Numbered from the stretch's first letter, positions 11,176 through 24,681 are shown. The stretch is DNA of 64,000 nucleotides from Moringa oleifera (GCA_021397835.1 JAJFZO010000724.1:2478210-2542209); one strand, 5' to 3'. Notes: generated by a model from the letters alone, not told the origin. Numbers and translations are program-made.

Positions 11176-12091
11176 TTTGAAATATTTCATATTCCTTTGA
11201 AGACACGATAGTTGTAGTTAGTGAGTTTTATTTGGAAATGTAAAAACTAAAATTCGAATTTTATTTCGCGTTAAAATTTTTTAGTAAATTTTGTTTAAAT
11301 ATGCATTTGGTTGGTGTTTTTATCAAAATTTATGGTCATGACTGTGATATTTGTTTTGGATAATTGGATTTCAATTATTTATGGATATAAAAAATAAATA
11401 AAAAATATATTAATTCATCGGATAAAAATCGTTTAAAATTATGAGGAATACTCCGTCTCTTAATCTTTATCTTGAACTTCAAAACATCTTCAAACAAACT
11501 TTAGTTCATTAAACATAGTCAAATTAGATTTTGTCGAAAATTTTAAAAACAAAAAATATACAAATTGAAGATCTTGCACTAAGAATTTTGATTTCAAATT
11601 TTTATGAGAGTAAAAAAATATTCGCGCTACAAATACAAAAAAAAAAAATTAGTGCTATTTGAGTGCTAAAAATATTCTTTAAAACTTTCGTACTACAAAA
11701 AAATTTTCGAAACTCATAAAAAACAGTTTGTGAGTTGAAAATTTTTCGAAATTAAAAGATTTACTTGAAGTGGAGTGTACAATTATTCATAACAAATAGG
11801 GATATTGGTAAATTTCATTCGTGAAGAGCGAACATGATTATGACGAGTGACTGATTATAATTTTAACTGTTAATTTACGAAGAGTGATGGTTATAGAGTG
11901 GCTCATAATTCCCTCGAAAATTTCTCCATGGGTTATAATTTACGGTTAATTTGATTCTAATTTTATTAGATGTCCTTGAAGGGATAAAGCTTTATTTTCT
12001 TTTGTTTGGGCTTATGATAATTTCTCTTGCATATTGATCATTTATTTATAAAGTATTTTCTGGCATATTGATAATTTGATACAAGAGAAAA

Positions 12092-12231
12092 GATGTAATA
12101 TTACAGTTTGGAGATTCCGTATCAAATATTGGATATCTTGGTAAATTCGTTGCGCGGGTGTAGAACAACTTTGTATTGGCTTTTTATCGACAAAAAGAAG
12201 AATCCGTCGCTTCAAATATATTATGCCTTGT
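12092..12231 (+). pseudogene. GDSL exon 1 relic, unit 4
   Basis: Unchanged copy of the relic. Confidence 0.6.
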
Positions 12232-12926
12232 GAGATAATTTATAATTTTTTTAAAAAATAAATAACTTGTTTTATAATTTATTATATTGATATAAAAATA
12301 AATAAAACACTTTTATTAATAAATTTATCAAATTATTATATAACATTCCCTAATAAAAATTAACTCATTGTAAATTAATAAAAAATGAAAAAATATATAT
12401 AAACTATATAATAATTTTTTCATCAATCCATATTTTGTTTTTAGAAAAAGCACACAAGAATTAATTTTCGGCAATTATTGCTTTTTGAAAAGTCGAAATG
12501 AAAAACTAAATTCTATGGAAGAGGAACCAATATTTCACTGTCGCGATCACTTCGTTAAAAGATGACAATTTCCTTTCGTTTAAGCTAATCAATTCAAATT
12601 TATTGTAACATCAAATTCAGCTAATGGTAATAGCAGCGAGCAATAATTTGTCTTGCAAAGTTTTGATAGCGCTTAATAGATGGTGTTCAATAAATGTTGT
12701 TTTATGTACAGATAAATAAAATTAAAATTTAAAATTTTTAAGTTAGTTTGACAGAATCATCATCGTGCCTTGACCTAATTTCAAAATTGAAAGTTAAAAG
12801 AAATGGAGTCTATCTAGCAACATATCCATATATCCTTCAGTTTCTTTTGACTTATATGCTACCAATCTATTCCGTTACAAATCTTTCTCTTTAATAAAAT
12901 ATTATAAAATCATAAACTAATTATTT

Positions 12927-13213
12927 ACGCGCGCGCGCACACATATATATATATAGTTTTATATTATTGGTGACTCATTCTAAGGATAGGAGTTAGAAAT
13001 CTGAATCCAATCATCACTACGATTTGATTTCACTAGAAGAGCTTTATTCCAAGTAACAAAAGGAGTTTGAATTGTTTTAGGAATAAATGACTTATCCTCC
13101 ATAGCTCTATATATACAACAGCCTCCTAGACAGTGCTTTTTCATAACTGCGACTATATCACTTTTTGTTTACTCTCGATAACAAAGGTCTAATAGCTATT
13201 CTTTTGAGCAACA
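12927..13213 (+). promoter_or_regulatory. Proximal promoter and 5' leader, copy 4
   Basis: Microsatellite at 12927, TATA box at 13108-13115. Confidence 0.5.
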
Positions 13214-14998
13214 ATGACTAAAATCAAACCTTCTCCTTTCCTTGTCACGTCGATGTCTTTCTTTCTTATTTGGATGAGTTTCTTTCTCCTTTCGAGTATT
13301 GCATCCGCGCATTTGTTAAAAACTTGTCAGTTTGATGCAATATATCAACTGGGGGATTCAATATCAGATACCGGTAACTTAATTCTTGAGGATCCTTCCT
13401 CTATGTTTGCTCGACTTCCTTATGGAGAAACTAGTTTTAAGAAGGCAACGGGTCGTTGCTCAAACGGGTTGCTGATGATCGATTATATCGGTAACAATTT
13501 GACAATTATTGAGATATATAATCCTTTTCTTTCTCTATATTTTTATTTTAAAATTCTTATCACGACCCTTGCTCTTAATCATTTCTTATTATTTTCATCT
13601 TGGTTGTTCTTTCAGTTCGAATTTTGTTTTTCATTCTTTTATTCTCCAAACTTGTCACAAACCTTATTTTATATACGACCCAAAGGCGTGATCATCATAT
13701 CAAATAGGCCTTATTTATTAACATATGATGTTAGTTTATCGTTAATCATTTTAAGATTTCGTTTAGCAATGTATGTTTAACTTTGTGTTTTTACAGCAAT
13801 GTCAGCCGGAATCCCTTTGCTTAATCCTTATTTGAAGCAAGAGGCATCGACCACTTATGAACACGGGGTTAACTTCGCTGTCGCCGGATCCACTGCTTTA
13901 TCCGTCGACGTTTTGGCACGGAAAAATATTTTTGCTCCAGTTACCAACAGTTCTTTAAGCGTGCAACTTAACTGGATGTCTAACTATTTTAATAAAACTT
14001 GTGATCAGAATGAAACAGGTTAGTGCTTCCGCCTCTTTAAATTGTACGCACATGTAATCGTCACGCATTGATAAAGAGATTTCAAGATTAAAAACAATAT
14101 GTGCGATCGTTTTTATCCCAATTTTTATTTTGTTAAACAGAATGCAAAACGAAACCTAGCAGTTCTCTCTTCATGGTTGGTGAGATCGGAGGGAATGATT
14201 ATAATTACGCGTTGTTTCAACGTAAAACTATCGAGGAAGTAAAGAGCATGGTCCCCGAAGTTATCGAAATCGTTAAGGATGCTGTTAAGGTGAGTCGCTT
14301 ACAAAAATTTTATGGTTGCATATTTATGGTTACTATGACTGTCCAAATTCTAAACTAAAAATGTCTTATTTGATTGCAGAGAGTGATTAGCCATGGAGTA
14401 ACTCGGGTGGTTGTTCCTGGAAACTTTCCGATCGGTTGTCTGCCAATTTATCTTACGGGGTTTCAAACTAACGAAACTGCTGCTTATGATGAATTCCATT
14501 GCCTAAAGGACTTGAACAACTTGGCTGTGTACCACAATGAACATCTACAACAAGCTATTGAAGAGTTAAGAAAAGAAAACCCTGGTACCGTCATAGTATA
14601 TGGTGATTATTACAACGCTTATTTGTGGATTCTGCGACACATGTCATCACTAAGTAAGCACACATATATATTTTTCAAAATTTTATAATCCATTAAATAG
14701 TTCTTTATTAATGTGAAACTGACGTCGCATAATATTTTGTTTCACACTTTAAACAGAATTCGATAGCAAATCGGTGCAACAAGCTTGCTGTGGGGTAGGA
14801 GGCGATTATAATTTCAGCTTTACCAAGATGTGTGGAGCTCCTGAAGTATCTGTGTGCCCCAATCCTATTGCCCATATCAGTTGGGATGGAATTCACTTGA
14901 CACAAAAAGCTTACTTTCACATGACGCAATGGCTATTCGCAGTATCTATCCACAGCTTAAATGCAAAGCTTGATTTGAAATATTTCATATTCCTTTGA
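13214..14998 (+). CDS. GDSL esterase/lipase, copy 4, C-terminal frameshift
   Basis: Exons 13214-13490, 13797-14018, 14141-14289, 14380-14653 and 14757-14998. One A of the CTAATT in exon 5 is missing (CTATTC at 14933). After Leu367 the last 12 residues (ending K-C-K-A) are replaced by 20 new, more hydrophobic ones ending I-F-L, for a total of 387 residues. Asp351 and His354 lie before the shift, so the catalytic set is complete. What is lost is the end of the last helix and the C-terminal Cys377. Whether it folds and is secreted is uncertain; it could be a weakened allele or an early pseudogene. A one-base sequencing error would look the same. Confidence 0.85.
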
Positions 14999-15888
14999 AG
15001 ACACGATAGTTGTAGTTAGTGAGTTTTATTTGGAAATGTAAAAACTAAAATTCGAATTTTATTTCGCGTTAAAATTTTTTAGTAAATTTTGTTTAAATAT
15101 GCATTTGGTTGGTGTTTTTATCAAAATTTATGGTCATGACTGTGATATTTGTTTTGGATAATTGGATTTCAATTATTTATGGATATAAAAAATAAATAAA
15201 AAATATATTAATTCATCGGATAAAAATCGTTTAAAATTATGAGGAATACTCCGTCTCTTAATCTTTATCTTGAACTTCAAAACATCTTCAAACAAACTTT
15301 AGTTCATTAAACATAGTCAAATTAGATTTTGTCAAAAATTTTAAAAACAAAAAATATACAAATTGAAGATCTTGCACTAAGAATTTTGATTTCAAATTTT
15401 TATGAGAGTAAAAAAACATTCGCGCTACAAATACAAAAAAAAAAAATAGTGCTATTTGAGTGCTAAAAATATTCTTTAAAACTTTCGTACTACAAAAAAA
15501 TTTTCGAAACTCATAAAAAACAATTTGTGAGTTGAAAATTTTTCGAAATTAAAAGATTTACTTGAAGTGGAGTGTACAATTATTCATAACAAATAGGGAT
15601 ATTGGTAAATTTCATTCGTGAAGAGCGAACATGATTATGACGAGTGACTGATTATAATTTTAACTGTTAATTTACGAAGAGTGATGGTTATAGAGTGGCT
15701 CATAATTCCCTCGAAAATTTCTCCATGGGTTATAATTTACGGTTAATTTGATTCTAATTTTATTAGATGTCCTTGAAGGGATAAAGCTTTATTTTCTTTT
15801 GTTTGGGCTTATGATAATTTCTCTTGCATATTGATCATTTATTTATAAAGTATTTTCTGGCATATTGATAATTTGATACAAGAGAAAA

Positions 15889-16028
15889 GATGTAATATTA
15901 CAGTTTGGAGATTCCGTATCAAATATTGGATATCTTGGTAAATTCGTTGCGCGGGTGTAGAACAACTTTGTATTGGCTTTTTATCGACAAAAAGAAGAAT
16001 CCGTCGCTTCAAATATATTATGCCTTGT
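15889..16028 (+). pseudogene. GDSL exon 1 relic, unit 5
   Basis: Unchanged although the spacer around it is B type, so the relic predates the A/B split. Confidence 0.6.
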
Positions 16029-16723
16029 GAGATAATTTATATTTTTTTAAAAAAATAAATAACTTGTTTTATAATTTATTATGGTGATATAAAAATAAAT
16101 AAAACACTTTTATTAATAAATTTATCAAATTATTATATAACATTCCCTAATAAAAATTAACTCATTGTAAATTAATAAAAAATGAAAAAATATATATAAA
16201 CTATATAATAATTTTTTCATCAATCCATATTTTGTTTTTTGAAAAAGCACACAAGAATTAATTTTCGGCAATTATTCCTTTTTTAAAAGTCGAAATGAAA
16301 AACTAAATTCTATGGAAGAGGAACCAATACTTCACTGTCGCGATCACTTCGTTAAAAGATGACAATTTCCTTTCGTTTAAGCTAATCAATTCAAATTTAT
16401 TGTAACATCAAATTCAACTAATGGTAATAGCAGCGAGCAATAATTTGTCTTGCAAAGTTTTGATAGCGCTTAATAGATGGTGTTCAATAAATGTTGTTTT
16501 ATGTACAGATAAATAAAATTAAAATTTAAAATTTTTAAGTTAGTTTCACAGAATCATCATCGTGCCTTGACCTAATTTCAAAATTGAAAGTTAAAAGAAA
16601 TGGAGTCTATCTAGCAACATATCCATATATCCTTCAGTTTCTTTTGACTTATATGCTACCAATCTATTCCGTTACAAATCTTTCTCTTTAATAAAATATT
16701 ATAAAATCATAAACTAATTATTT

Positions 16724-17008
16724 ACGCGCGCGCGCACACATATATATATAGTTTTATATTATTGGTGACTCATTCTAAGGATAGGAGTTAGAAATCTGAA
16801 TCCAATCATCACTACGATTTGATTTCACTAGAAGAGCTTTATTCCAAGTAACAAAAGGAGTTTGAATTGTTTTAGGAATAAATGACTTATCCTCCATAGC
16901 TCTATATATACAACAGCCTCCTAGACAGTGCTTTTTCATAACTGCGACTATATCACTTTTTGTTTACTCTCGATAACAAAGGTCTAATAGCTATTCTTTT
17001 GAGCAACA
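16724..17008 (+). promoter_or_regulatory. Proximal promoter and 5' leader, copy 5 (B/A junction)
   Basis: The microsatellite at 16724 is one TA step shorter, as in most B units. The TATA box at 16903-16910 and the leader are A type. The TTGACA core upstream is changed to TTCACA near 16545. Confidence 0.5.
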
Positions 17009-18836
17009 ATGACTAAAATCAAACCTTCTCCTTTCCTTGTCACGTCGATGTCTTTCTTTCTTATTTGGATGAGTTTCTTTCTCCTTTCGAGTATTGCATC
17101 CGCGCATTTGTTAAAAACTTGTCAGTTTGATGCAATATATCAACTGGGGGATTCAATATCAGACACCGGTAACTTAATTCTTGAGGATCCTTCCTCTATG
17201 TTTGCTCGACTTCCTTATGGAGAAACTAGTTTTAAGAAGGCAACGGGTCGTTGCTCAAACGGGTTGCTGATGATCGATTATATCGGTAACAATTTGACAA
17301 TTATTGAGATATATAATCCTTTTCTTTCTCTATATTTTTATTTTAAAATTCTTATCACGACCCTTGCTCTTAATCATTTCTTATTATTTTCATCTTGGTT
17401 GTTCTTTCAGTTCGAATTTTGTTTTTCATTCTTTTATTCTCCAAACTTGTCACAAACCTTATTTTATATACGACCCAAAGGCGTGATCATCATATCAAAT
17501 AGGCCTTATTTATTAACATATGATGTTAGTTTATCGTTAATCATTTTAAGATTTCGTTTAGCAATGTATGTTTAACTTTGTGTTTTTACAGCAATGTCAG
17601 CCGGAATCCCTTTGCTTAATCCTTATTTGAAGCAAGAGGCATCGACCACTTATGAACACGGGGTTAACTTCGCTGTCGCCGGATCCACTGCTTTATCCGT
17701 CGACGTTTTGGCACGGAAAAATATTTTTGCTCCAGTTACCAACAGTTCTTTAAGCGTGCAACTTAACTGGATGTCTAACTATTTTAATAAAACTTGTGAT
17801 CAGAATGAAACAGGTTAGTGCTTCCGCCTCTTTAAATTGTACGCACATGTAATCGTCACGCATTGATAAAGAGATTTCAAGATTAAAAACAATATGTGCG
17901 ATCGTTTTTATCCCAATTTTTATTTTGTTAAACAGAATGCAAAACGAAACCTAGCAGTTCTCTCTTCATGGTTGGTGAGATCGGAGGGAATGATTATAAT
18001 TACGCGTTGTTTCAACGTAAAACTATCGAGGAAGTAAAGAGCATGGTCCCCGAAGTTATCGAAATCGTTAAGGATGCTGTTAAGGTGAGTCGCTTACAAA
18101 AATTTTATGGTTGCATATTTATGGTTACTATGACTGTCCAAATTCTAAACTAAAAATGTCTTATTTGATTGCAGAGAGTGATTAGCCATGGAGTAACTCG
18201 GGTGGTTGTTCCTGGAAACTTTCCGATCGGTTGTCTGCCAATTTATCTTACGGGGTTTCAAACTAACGAAACTGCTGCTTATGATGAATTCCATTGCCTA
18301 AAGGACTTGAACAACTTGGCTGTGTACCACAATGAACATCTACAACAAGCTATTGAAGAGTTAAGAAAAGAAAACCCTGGTACCGTCATAGTATATGGTG
18401 ATTATTACAACGCTTATTTGTGGATTCTGCGACACATGTCATCACTAAGTAAGCACACATATATATTTTTCAAAATTTTATAATCCATTAAATAGTTCTT
18501 TATTAATGTGAAACTGACGTCGCATAATATTTTGTTTCACACTTTAATAATCCATTAAATAGTTCTTTATTAATGTGAAACTGACGTCGCATAATATTTT
18601 GTTTCACACTTTAAACAGAATTCGATAGCAAATCGGTGCAACAAGCTTGCTGTGGGGTAGGAGGCGATTATAATTTCAGCTTTACCAAGATGTGTGGAGC
18701 TCCTGAAGTATCTGTGTGCCCCAATCCTATTGCCCATATCAGTTGGGATGGAATTCACTTGACACAAAAAGCTTACTTTCACATGACGCAATGGCTAATT
18801 CGCAGTATCTATCCACAGCTTAAATGCAAAGCTTGA
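17009..18836 (+). CDS. GDSL esterase/lipase, copy 5, long intron 4
   Basis: Exons 17009-17285, 17592-17813, 17936-18084, 18175-18448 and 18619-18836. The protein equals the reference. Intron 4 is 170 bp instead of 103 because 67 bases are duplicated in tandem; the donor and the final acceptor are untouched. The spacer upstream is B type, so this copy puts an A protein under a mostly B distal promoter. One synonymous base in the Asp52 codon (GAC) is also B-like. Confidence 0.92.
18481..18614 (+). repeat. 67-bp tandem duplication in intron 4 of copy 5
   Basis: Bases 18481-18547 are repeated exactly at 18548-18614. The edges share a short TAA microhomology. No other copy has it. The branch-point and acceptor region after it is unchanged. 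Confidence 0.95.
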
Positions 18837-19754
18837 TTTGAAATATTTCATATTCCTTTGAAGACACGATAGTTGTAGTTAGTGAGTTTTATTTGGAAAT
18901 GTAAAAACTAAAATTCGAATTTTATTTCGCGTTAAAATTTTTTAGTAAATTTTGTTTAAATATGCATTTGGTTGGTGTTTTTATCAAAATTTATGGTCAT
19001 GACTGTGATATTTGTTTTGGATAATTGGATTTCAATTATTTATGGATATAAAAAATAAATAAAAAATATATTAATTCATCGGATAAAAATCGTTTAAAAT
19101 TATGAGGAATACTCCGTCTCTTAATCTTTATCTTGAACTTCAAAACATCTTCAAACAAACTTTAGTTCATTAAACATAGTCAAATTAGATTTTGTCGAAA
19201 ATTTTAAAAACAAAAAATATACAAATTAAAGATCTTGCGCTAAGAATTTTGATTTCAAATTTTTATGAGAGTAAAAAAATATTCGCGCTACAAATACAAA
19301 AAAAAAAAAAATTAGTGCTATTTGAGTGCTAAAAATATTCTTTAAAACTTTCGTACTACAAAAAAATTTTCGAAACTCATAAAAAACAGTTTGTGAGTTG
19401 AAAATTTTTCGAAATTAAAAGATTTACTTGAAGTGGAGTGTACAATTATTCATAACAAATAGGGATATTGGTAAATTTCATTCGTGAAGAGCGAACATGA
19501 TTATGACGAGTGACTGATTATAATTTTAACTGTTAATTTACGAAGAGTGATGGTTATAGAGTGGCTCATAATTCCCTCGAAAATTTCTCCATGGGTTATA
19601 ATTTACGGTTAATTTGATTCTAATTTTATTAGATGTCCTCGAAGGGATAAAGCTTTATTTTCTTTTGTTTGGGCTTATGATAATTTCTCTTGCATATTGA
19701 TCATTTATTTATAAAGTATTTTCTGGCATATTGATAATTTGATACAAGAGAAAA

Positions 19755-19894
19755 GATGTAATATTACAGTTTGGAGATTCCGTATCAAATATTGGATATC
19801 TTGGTAAATTCGTTGCGCGGGTGTAGAACAACTTTGTATTGGCTTTTTATCGACAAAAAGAAGAATCCGTCGCTTCAAATATATTATGCCTTGT
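19755..19894 (+). pseudogene. GDSL exon 1 relic, unit 6
   Basis: Unchanged copy of the relic. Confidence 0.6.
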
Positions 19895-20577
19895 GAGATA
19901 ATTTATAATTTTTTTAAAAAATAAATAACTTGTTTTATTGATATAAAAATAAATAAAACACTTTTATTAATAAATTTATCAAATTATTATATAACATTCC
20001 CTAATAAAAATTAACTCATTGTAAATTAATAAAAAATGAAAAAATATATATAAACTATATAATAATTTTTTCATCAATCCATATTTTGTTTTTAGAAAAA
20101 GCACACAAGAATTAATTTTCGGCAATTATTGCTTTTTGAAAAGTCGAAATGAAAAACTAAATTCTATGGAAGAGGAACCAATATTTCACTGTCGCGATCA
20201 CTTCGTTAAAAGATGACAATTTCCTTTCGTTTAAGCTAATCAATTCAAATTTATTGTAACATCAAATTCAGCTAATGGTAATAGCAGCGAGCAATAATTT
20301 GTCTTGCAAAGTTTTGATAGCGCTTAATAGATGGTGTTCAATAAATGTTGTTTTATGTACAGATAAATAAAATTAAAATTTAAAATTTTTAAGTTAGTTT
20401 GACAGAATCATCATCGTGCCTTGACCTAATTTCAAAATTGAAAGTTAAAAGAAATGGAGTCTATCTAGCAACATATCCATATATCCTTCAGTTTCTTTTG
20501 ACTTATATGCTACCAATCTATTCCGTTACAAATCTTTCTCTTTAATAAAATATTATAAAATCATAAACTAATTATTT

Positions 20578-20864
20578 ACGCGCGCGCGCACACATATATA
20601 TATATAGTTTTATATTATTGGTGACTCATTCTAAGGATAGGAGTTAGAAATCTGAATCCAATCATCACTACGATTTGATTTCACTAGAAGAGCTTTATTC
20701 CAAGTAACAAAAGGAGTTTGAATTGTTTTAGGAATAAATGACTTATCCTCCATAGCTCTATATATACAACAGCCTCCTAGACAGTGCTTTTTCATAACTG
20801 CGACTATATCACTTTTTGTTTACTCTCGATAACAAAGGTCTAATAGCTATTCTTTTGAGCAACA
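20578..20864 (+). promoter_or_regulatory. Proximal promoter and 5' leader, copy 6
   Basis: Microsatellite at 20578, TATA box at 20759-20766. The promoter looks intact although the gene is broken. Confidence 0.5.
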
Positions 20865-22641
20865 ATGACTAAAATCAAACCTTCTCCTTTCCTTGTCACG
20901 TCGATGTCTTTCTTTCTTATTTGGATGAGTTTCTTTCTCCTTTCGAGTATTGCATCCGCGCATTTGTTAAAAACTTGTCAGTTTGATGCAATATATCAAC
21001 TGGGGGATTCAATATCAGATACCGGTAACTTAATTCTTGAGGATCCTTCCTCTATGTTTGCTCGACTTCCTTATGGAGAAACTAGTTTTAAGAAGGCAAC
21101 GGGTCGTTGCTCAAACGGGTCGTTGCTCAAACGGGTTGCTGATGATCGATTATATCGGTAACAATTTGACAATTATTGAGATATATAATCCTTTTCTTTC
21201 TCTATATTTTTATTTTAAAATTCTTATCACGACCCTTGCTCTTAATCATTTCTTATTATTTTCATCTTGGTTGTTCTTTCAGGTCGAATTTTGTTTTTCA
21301 TTCTTTTATTCTCCAAACTTGTCACAAACCTTATTTTATATACGACCCAAAGGCGTGATCATCATATCAAATAGGCCTTATTTATTAACATATGATGTTA
21401 GTTTATCGTTAATCATTTTAAGATTTCGTTTAGCAATGTATGTTTAACTTTGTGTTTTTACAGCAATGTCAGCCGGAATCCCTTTGCTTAATCCTTATTT
21501 GAAGCAAGAGGCATCGACCACTTATGAACACGGGGTTAACTTCGCTGTCGCCGGATCCACTGCTTTATCCGTCGACGTTTTGGCACGGAAAAATATTTTT
21601 GCTCCAGTTACCAACAGTTCTTTAAGCGTGCAACTTAACTGGATGTCTAACTATTTTAATAAAACTTGTGATCAGAATGAAACAGGTTAGTGCTTCCGCC
21701 TCTTTAAATTGTACGCACATGTAATCGTCACGCATTGATAAAGAGATTTCAAGATTAAAAACAATATGTGCGATCGTTTTTATCCCAATTTTTATTTTGT
21801 TAAACAGAATGCAAAACGAAACCTAGCAGTTCTCTCTTCATGGTTGGTGAGATCGGAGGGAATGATTATAATTACGCGTTGTTTCAACGTAAAACTATCG
21901 AGGAAGTAAAGAGCATGGTCCCCGAAGTTATCGAAATCGTTAAGGATGCTGTTAAGGTGAGTCGCTTACAAAAATTTTATGGTTGCATATTTATGGTTAC
22001 TATGACTGTCCAAATTCTAAACTAAAAATGTCTTATTTGATTGCAGAGAGTGATTAGCCATGGAGTAACTCGGGTGGTTGTTCCTGGAAACTTTCCGATC
22101 GGTTGTCTGCCAATTTATCTTACTGGGTTTCAAACTAACGAAACTGCTGCTTATGATGAATTCCATTGCCTAAAGGACTTGAACAACTTGGCTGTGTACC
22201 ACAATGAACATCTACAACAAGCTGTTGAAGAGTTAAGAAAAGAAAACCCTGGTACCGTCATAGTATATGGTGATTATTACAACGCTTATTTGTGGATTCT
22301 GCGACACATGTCATCACTAAGTAAGCACACATATATATTTTTCAAAATTTTATAATCCATTAAATAGTTCTTTATTAATGTGAAACTGACGTCGCATAAT
22401 ATTTTGTTTCACACTTTAAACAGAATTCGATAGCAAATCGGTGCAACAAGCTTGCTGTGGGGTAGGAGGCGATTATAATTTCAGCTTTACCAAGATGTGT
22501 GGAGCTCCTGAAGTATCTGTGTGCCCCAATCCTATTGCCCATATCAGTTGGGATGGAATTCACTTGACACAAAAAGCTTACTTTCACATGACGCAATGGC
22601 TAATTCGCAGTATCTATCCACAGCTTAAATGCAAAGCTTGA
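20865..22641 (+). pseudogene. GDSL esterase/lipase, copy 6, broken by 16-bp duplication
   Basis: Exon positions are 20865-21157, 21464-21685, 21808-21956, 22047-22320 and 22424-22641. A 16-bp tandem duplication at 21101-21132 shifts the frame after the G-R-C-S-N-G motif. In the spliced message the shifted frame stops at 21489-21491 in exon 2 (about 106 residues); without splicing it stops at 21159-21161. Only the Ser block survives; Asn185, Asp351 and His354 are out of frame. The later exons are still open and carry I276V, so the break is recent. Nonsense-mediated decay of the message is likely by inference. A downstream ATG at 21037 could restore the frame but would lose the signal peptide and Ser49. 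Confidence 0.9.
21101..21132 (+). repeat. 16-bp tandem duplication in exon 1 of copy 6
   Basis: GGGTCGTTGCTCAAAC occurs twice in a row. In intact copies this segment is bounded by two ACGGGT motifs 16 bases apart, which would explain slippage of exactly this size. Confidence 0.95.
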
Positions 22642-23559
22642 TTTGAAATATTTCATATTCCTTTGAAGACACGATAGTTGTAATTAGTGAGTTTTATTTG
22701 GAAATGTAAAAACTAAAATTCGAATTTTATTTCGCGTTAAAATTTTTTAGTAAATTTTGTTTAAATATGCATTTGGTTGGTGTTTTTATCAAAATTTATG
22801 GTCATGACTGTGATATTTGTTTTGGATAATTGGATTTCAATTATTTATGGATATAAAAAATAAATAAAAAATATATTAATTCATCGGATAAAAATCGTTT
22901 AAAATTATGAGGAATACTCCGTCTCTTAATCTTTATCCTGAACTTCAAAACATCTTCAAACAAACTTTAGTTCATTAAACATAGTCAAATTAGATTTTGT
23001 CGAAAATTTTAAAAACAAAAAATATGCAAATTGAAGATCTTGCACTAAGAATTTTGATTTCAAATTTTTATGAGAGTAAAAAAAATATTCGCGCTACAAA
23101 TACAAAAAAAAAAAAATTAGTGCTATTTGAGTGCTAAAAATATTCTTTAAAACTTTCGTACTACAAAAAAATTTTCGAAACTCATAAAAAACAGTTTGTG
23201 AGTTGAAAATTTTTCGAAATTAAAAGATTTACTTGAAGTGGAGTGTACAATTATTCATAACAAATAGGGATATTGGTAAATTTCATTCGTGAAGAGCGAA
23301 CATGATTATGACGAGTGACTGATTATAATTTTAACTGTTAATTTACGAAGAGTGATGGTTATAGAGTGGCTCATAATTCCCTCGAAAATTTCTCCATGGG
23401 TTATAATTTACGGTTAATTTGATTCTAATTTTATTAGATGTCCTTGAAGGGATAAAGCTTTATTTTCTTTTGTTTGGGCTTATGATAATTTCTCTTGCAT
23501 ATTGATCATTTATTTATAAAGTATTTTCTGGCATATTGATAATTTGATACAAGAGAAAA

Positions 23560-23699
23560 GATGTAATATTACAGTTTGGAGATTCCGTATCAAATATTGG
23601 ATATCTTGGTAAATTCGTTGCGCGGGTGTAGAACAACTTTGTATTGGCTTTTTATCGACAAAAAGAAGAATCCGTCGCTTCAAATATATTATGCCTTGT
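23560..23699 (+). pseudogene. GDSL exon 1 relic, unit 7
   Basis: Unchanged copy of the relic. Confidence 0.6.
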
Positions 23700-24394
23700 G
23701 AGATAATTTATAATTTTTTTAAAAAATAAATAACTTGTTTTATAATTTATTATATTGATATAAAAATAAATAAAACACTTTTATTAATAAATTTATCAAA
23801 TTATTATATAACATTCCCTAATAAAAATTAACTCATTGTAAATTAATAAAAAATGAAAAAATATATATAAACTATATAATAATTTTTTCATCAATCCATA
23901 TTTTGTTTTTAGAAAAAGCACACAAGAATTAATTTTCGGCAATTATTGCTTTTTGAAAAGTCGAAATGAAAAACTAAATTCTATGGAAGAGGAACCAATA
24001 TTTCACTGTCGCGATCACTTCGTTAAAAGATGACAATTTCCTTTCGTTTAAGCTAATCAATTCAAATTTATTGTAACATCAAATTCAGCTAATGGTAATA
24101 GCAGCGAGCAATAATTTGTCTTGCAAAGTTTTGATAGCGCTTAATAGATGGTGTTCAATAAATGTTGTTTTATGTACAGATAAATAAAATTAAAATTTAA
24201 AATTTTTAAGTTAGTTTGACAGAATCATCATCGTGCCTTGACCTAATTTCAAAATTGAAAGTTAAAAGAAATGGAGTCTATCTAGCAACATATCCATATA
24301 TCCTTCAGTTTCTTTTGACTTATATGCTACCAATCTATTCCGTTACAAATCTTTCTCTTTAATAAAATATTATAAAATCATAAACTAATTATTT

Positions 24395-24681
24395 ACGCGC
24401 GCGCGCACACATATATATATATAGTTTTATATTATTGGTGACTCATTCTAAGGATAGGAGTTAGAAATCTGAATCCAATCATCACTACGATTTGATTTCA
24501 CTAGAAGAGCTTTATTCCAAGTAACAAAAGGAGTTTGAATTGTTTTAGGAATAAATGACTTATCCTCCATAGCTCTATATATACAACAGCCTCCTAGACA
24601 GTGCTTTTTCATAACTGCGACTATATCACTTTTTGTTTACTCTCGATAACAAAGGTCTAATAGCTATTCTTTTGAGCAACA
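24395..24681 (+). promoter_or_regulatory. Proximal promoter and 5' leader, copy 7
   Basis: Microsatellite at 24395, TATA box at 24576-24583. Intact in front of a broken gene. Confidence 0.5.

Larger units (their letters stand above)
7590..11376 (+). repeat. Array unit 3 (haplotype A, short spacer)
   Basis: 3787 bp, the shortest complete unit. It lacks 12 bases near 8487, the same deletion as units 6 and 14. A GCGCTAAG variant near 7789 is shared only with unit 6. Confidence 0.9.
11377..15174 (+). repeat. Array unit 4 (haplotype A)
   Basis: 3798 bp. It has a full-length A spacer and a one-base deletion in exon 5. Confidence 0.9.
15175..19037 (+). repeat. Array unit 5 (B-type spacer joined to A-type gene)
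   Basis: 3863 bp, the longest unit. It carries B-type spacer variants from about 15333 to 16746, then an A-type gene apart from one B-like synonymous base at 17164. A 67-bp duplication in intron 4 explains the extra length. Confidence 0.9.
19038..22842 (+). repeat. Array unit 6 (short spacer, broken gene)
   Basis: 3805 bp. It has the 12-base spacer deletion near 19938 and a 16-bp duplication in exon 1. It shares a CAGGTCG variant in intron 1 with unit 14 only. Confidence 0.9.

Noticed and set aside
21037..21447. Alternative start in copies 6 and 7 that restores the frame after the duplication
   Set aside because: It would remove the signal peptide and the catalytic Ser49, and the ATG is not in a promoter-proximal position.
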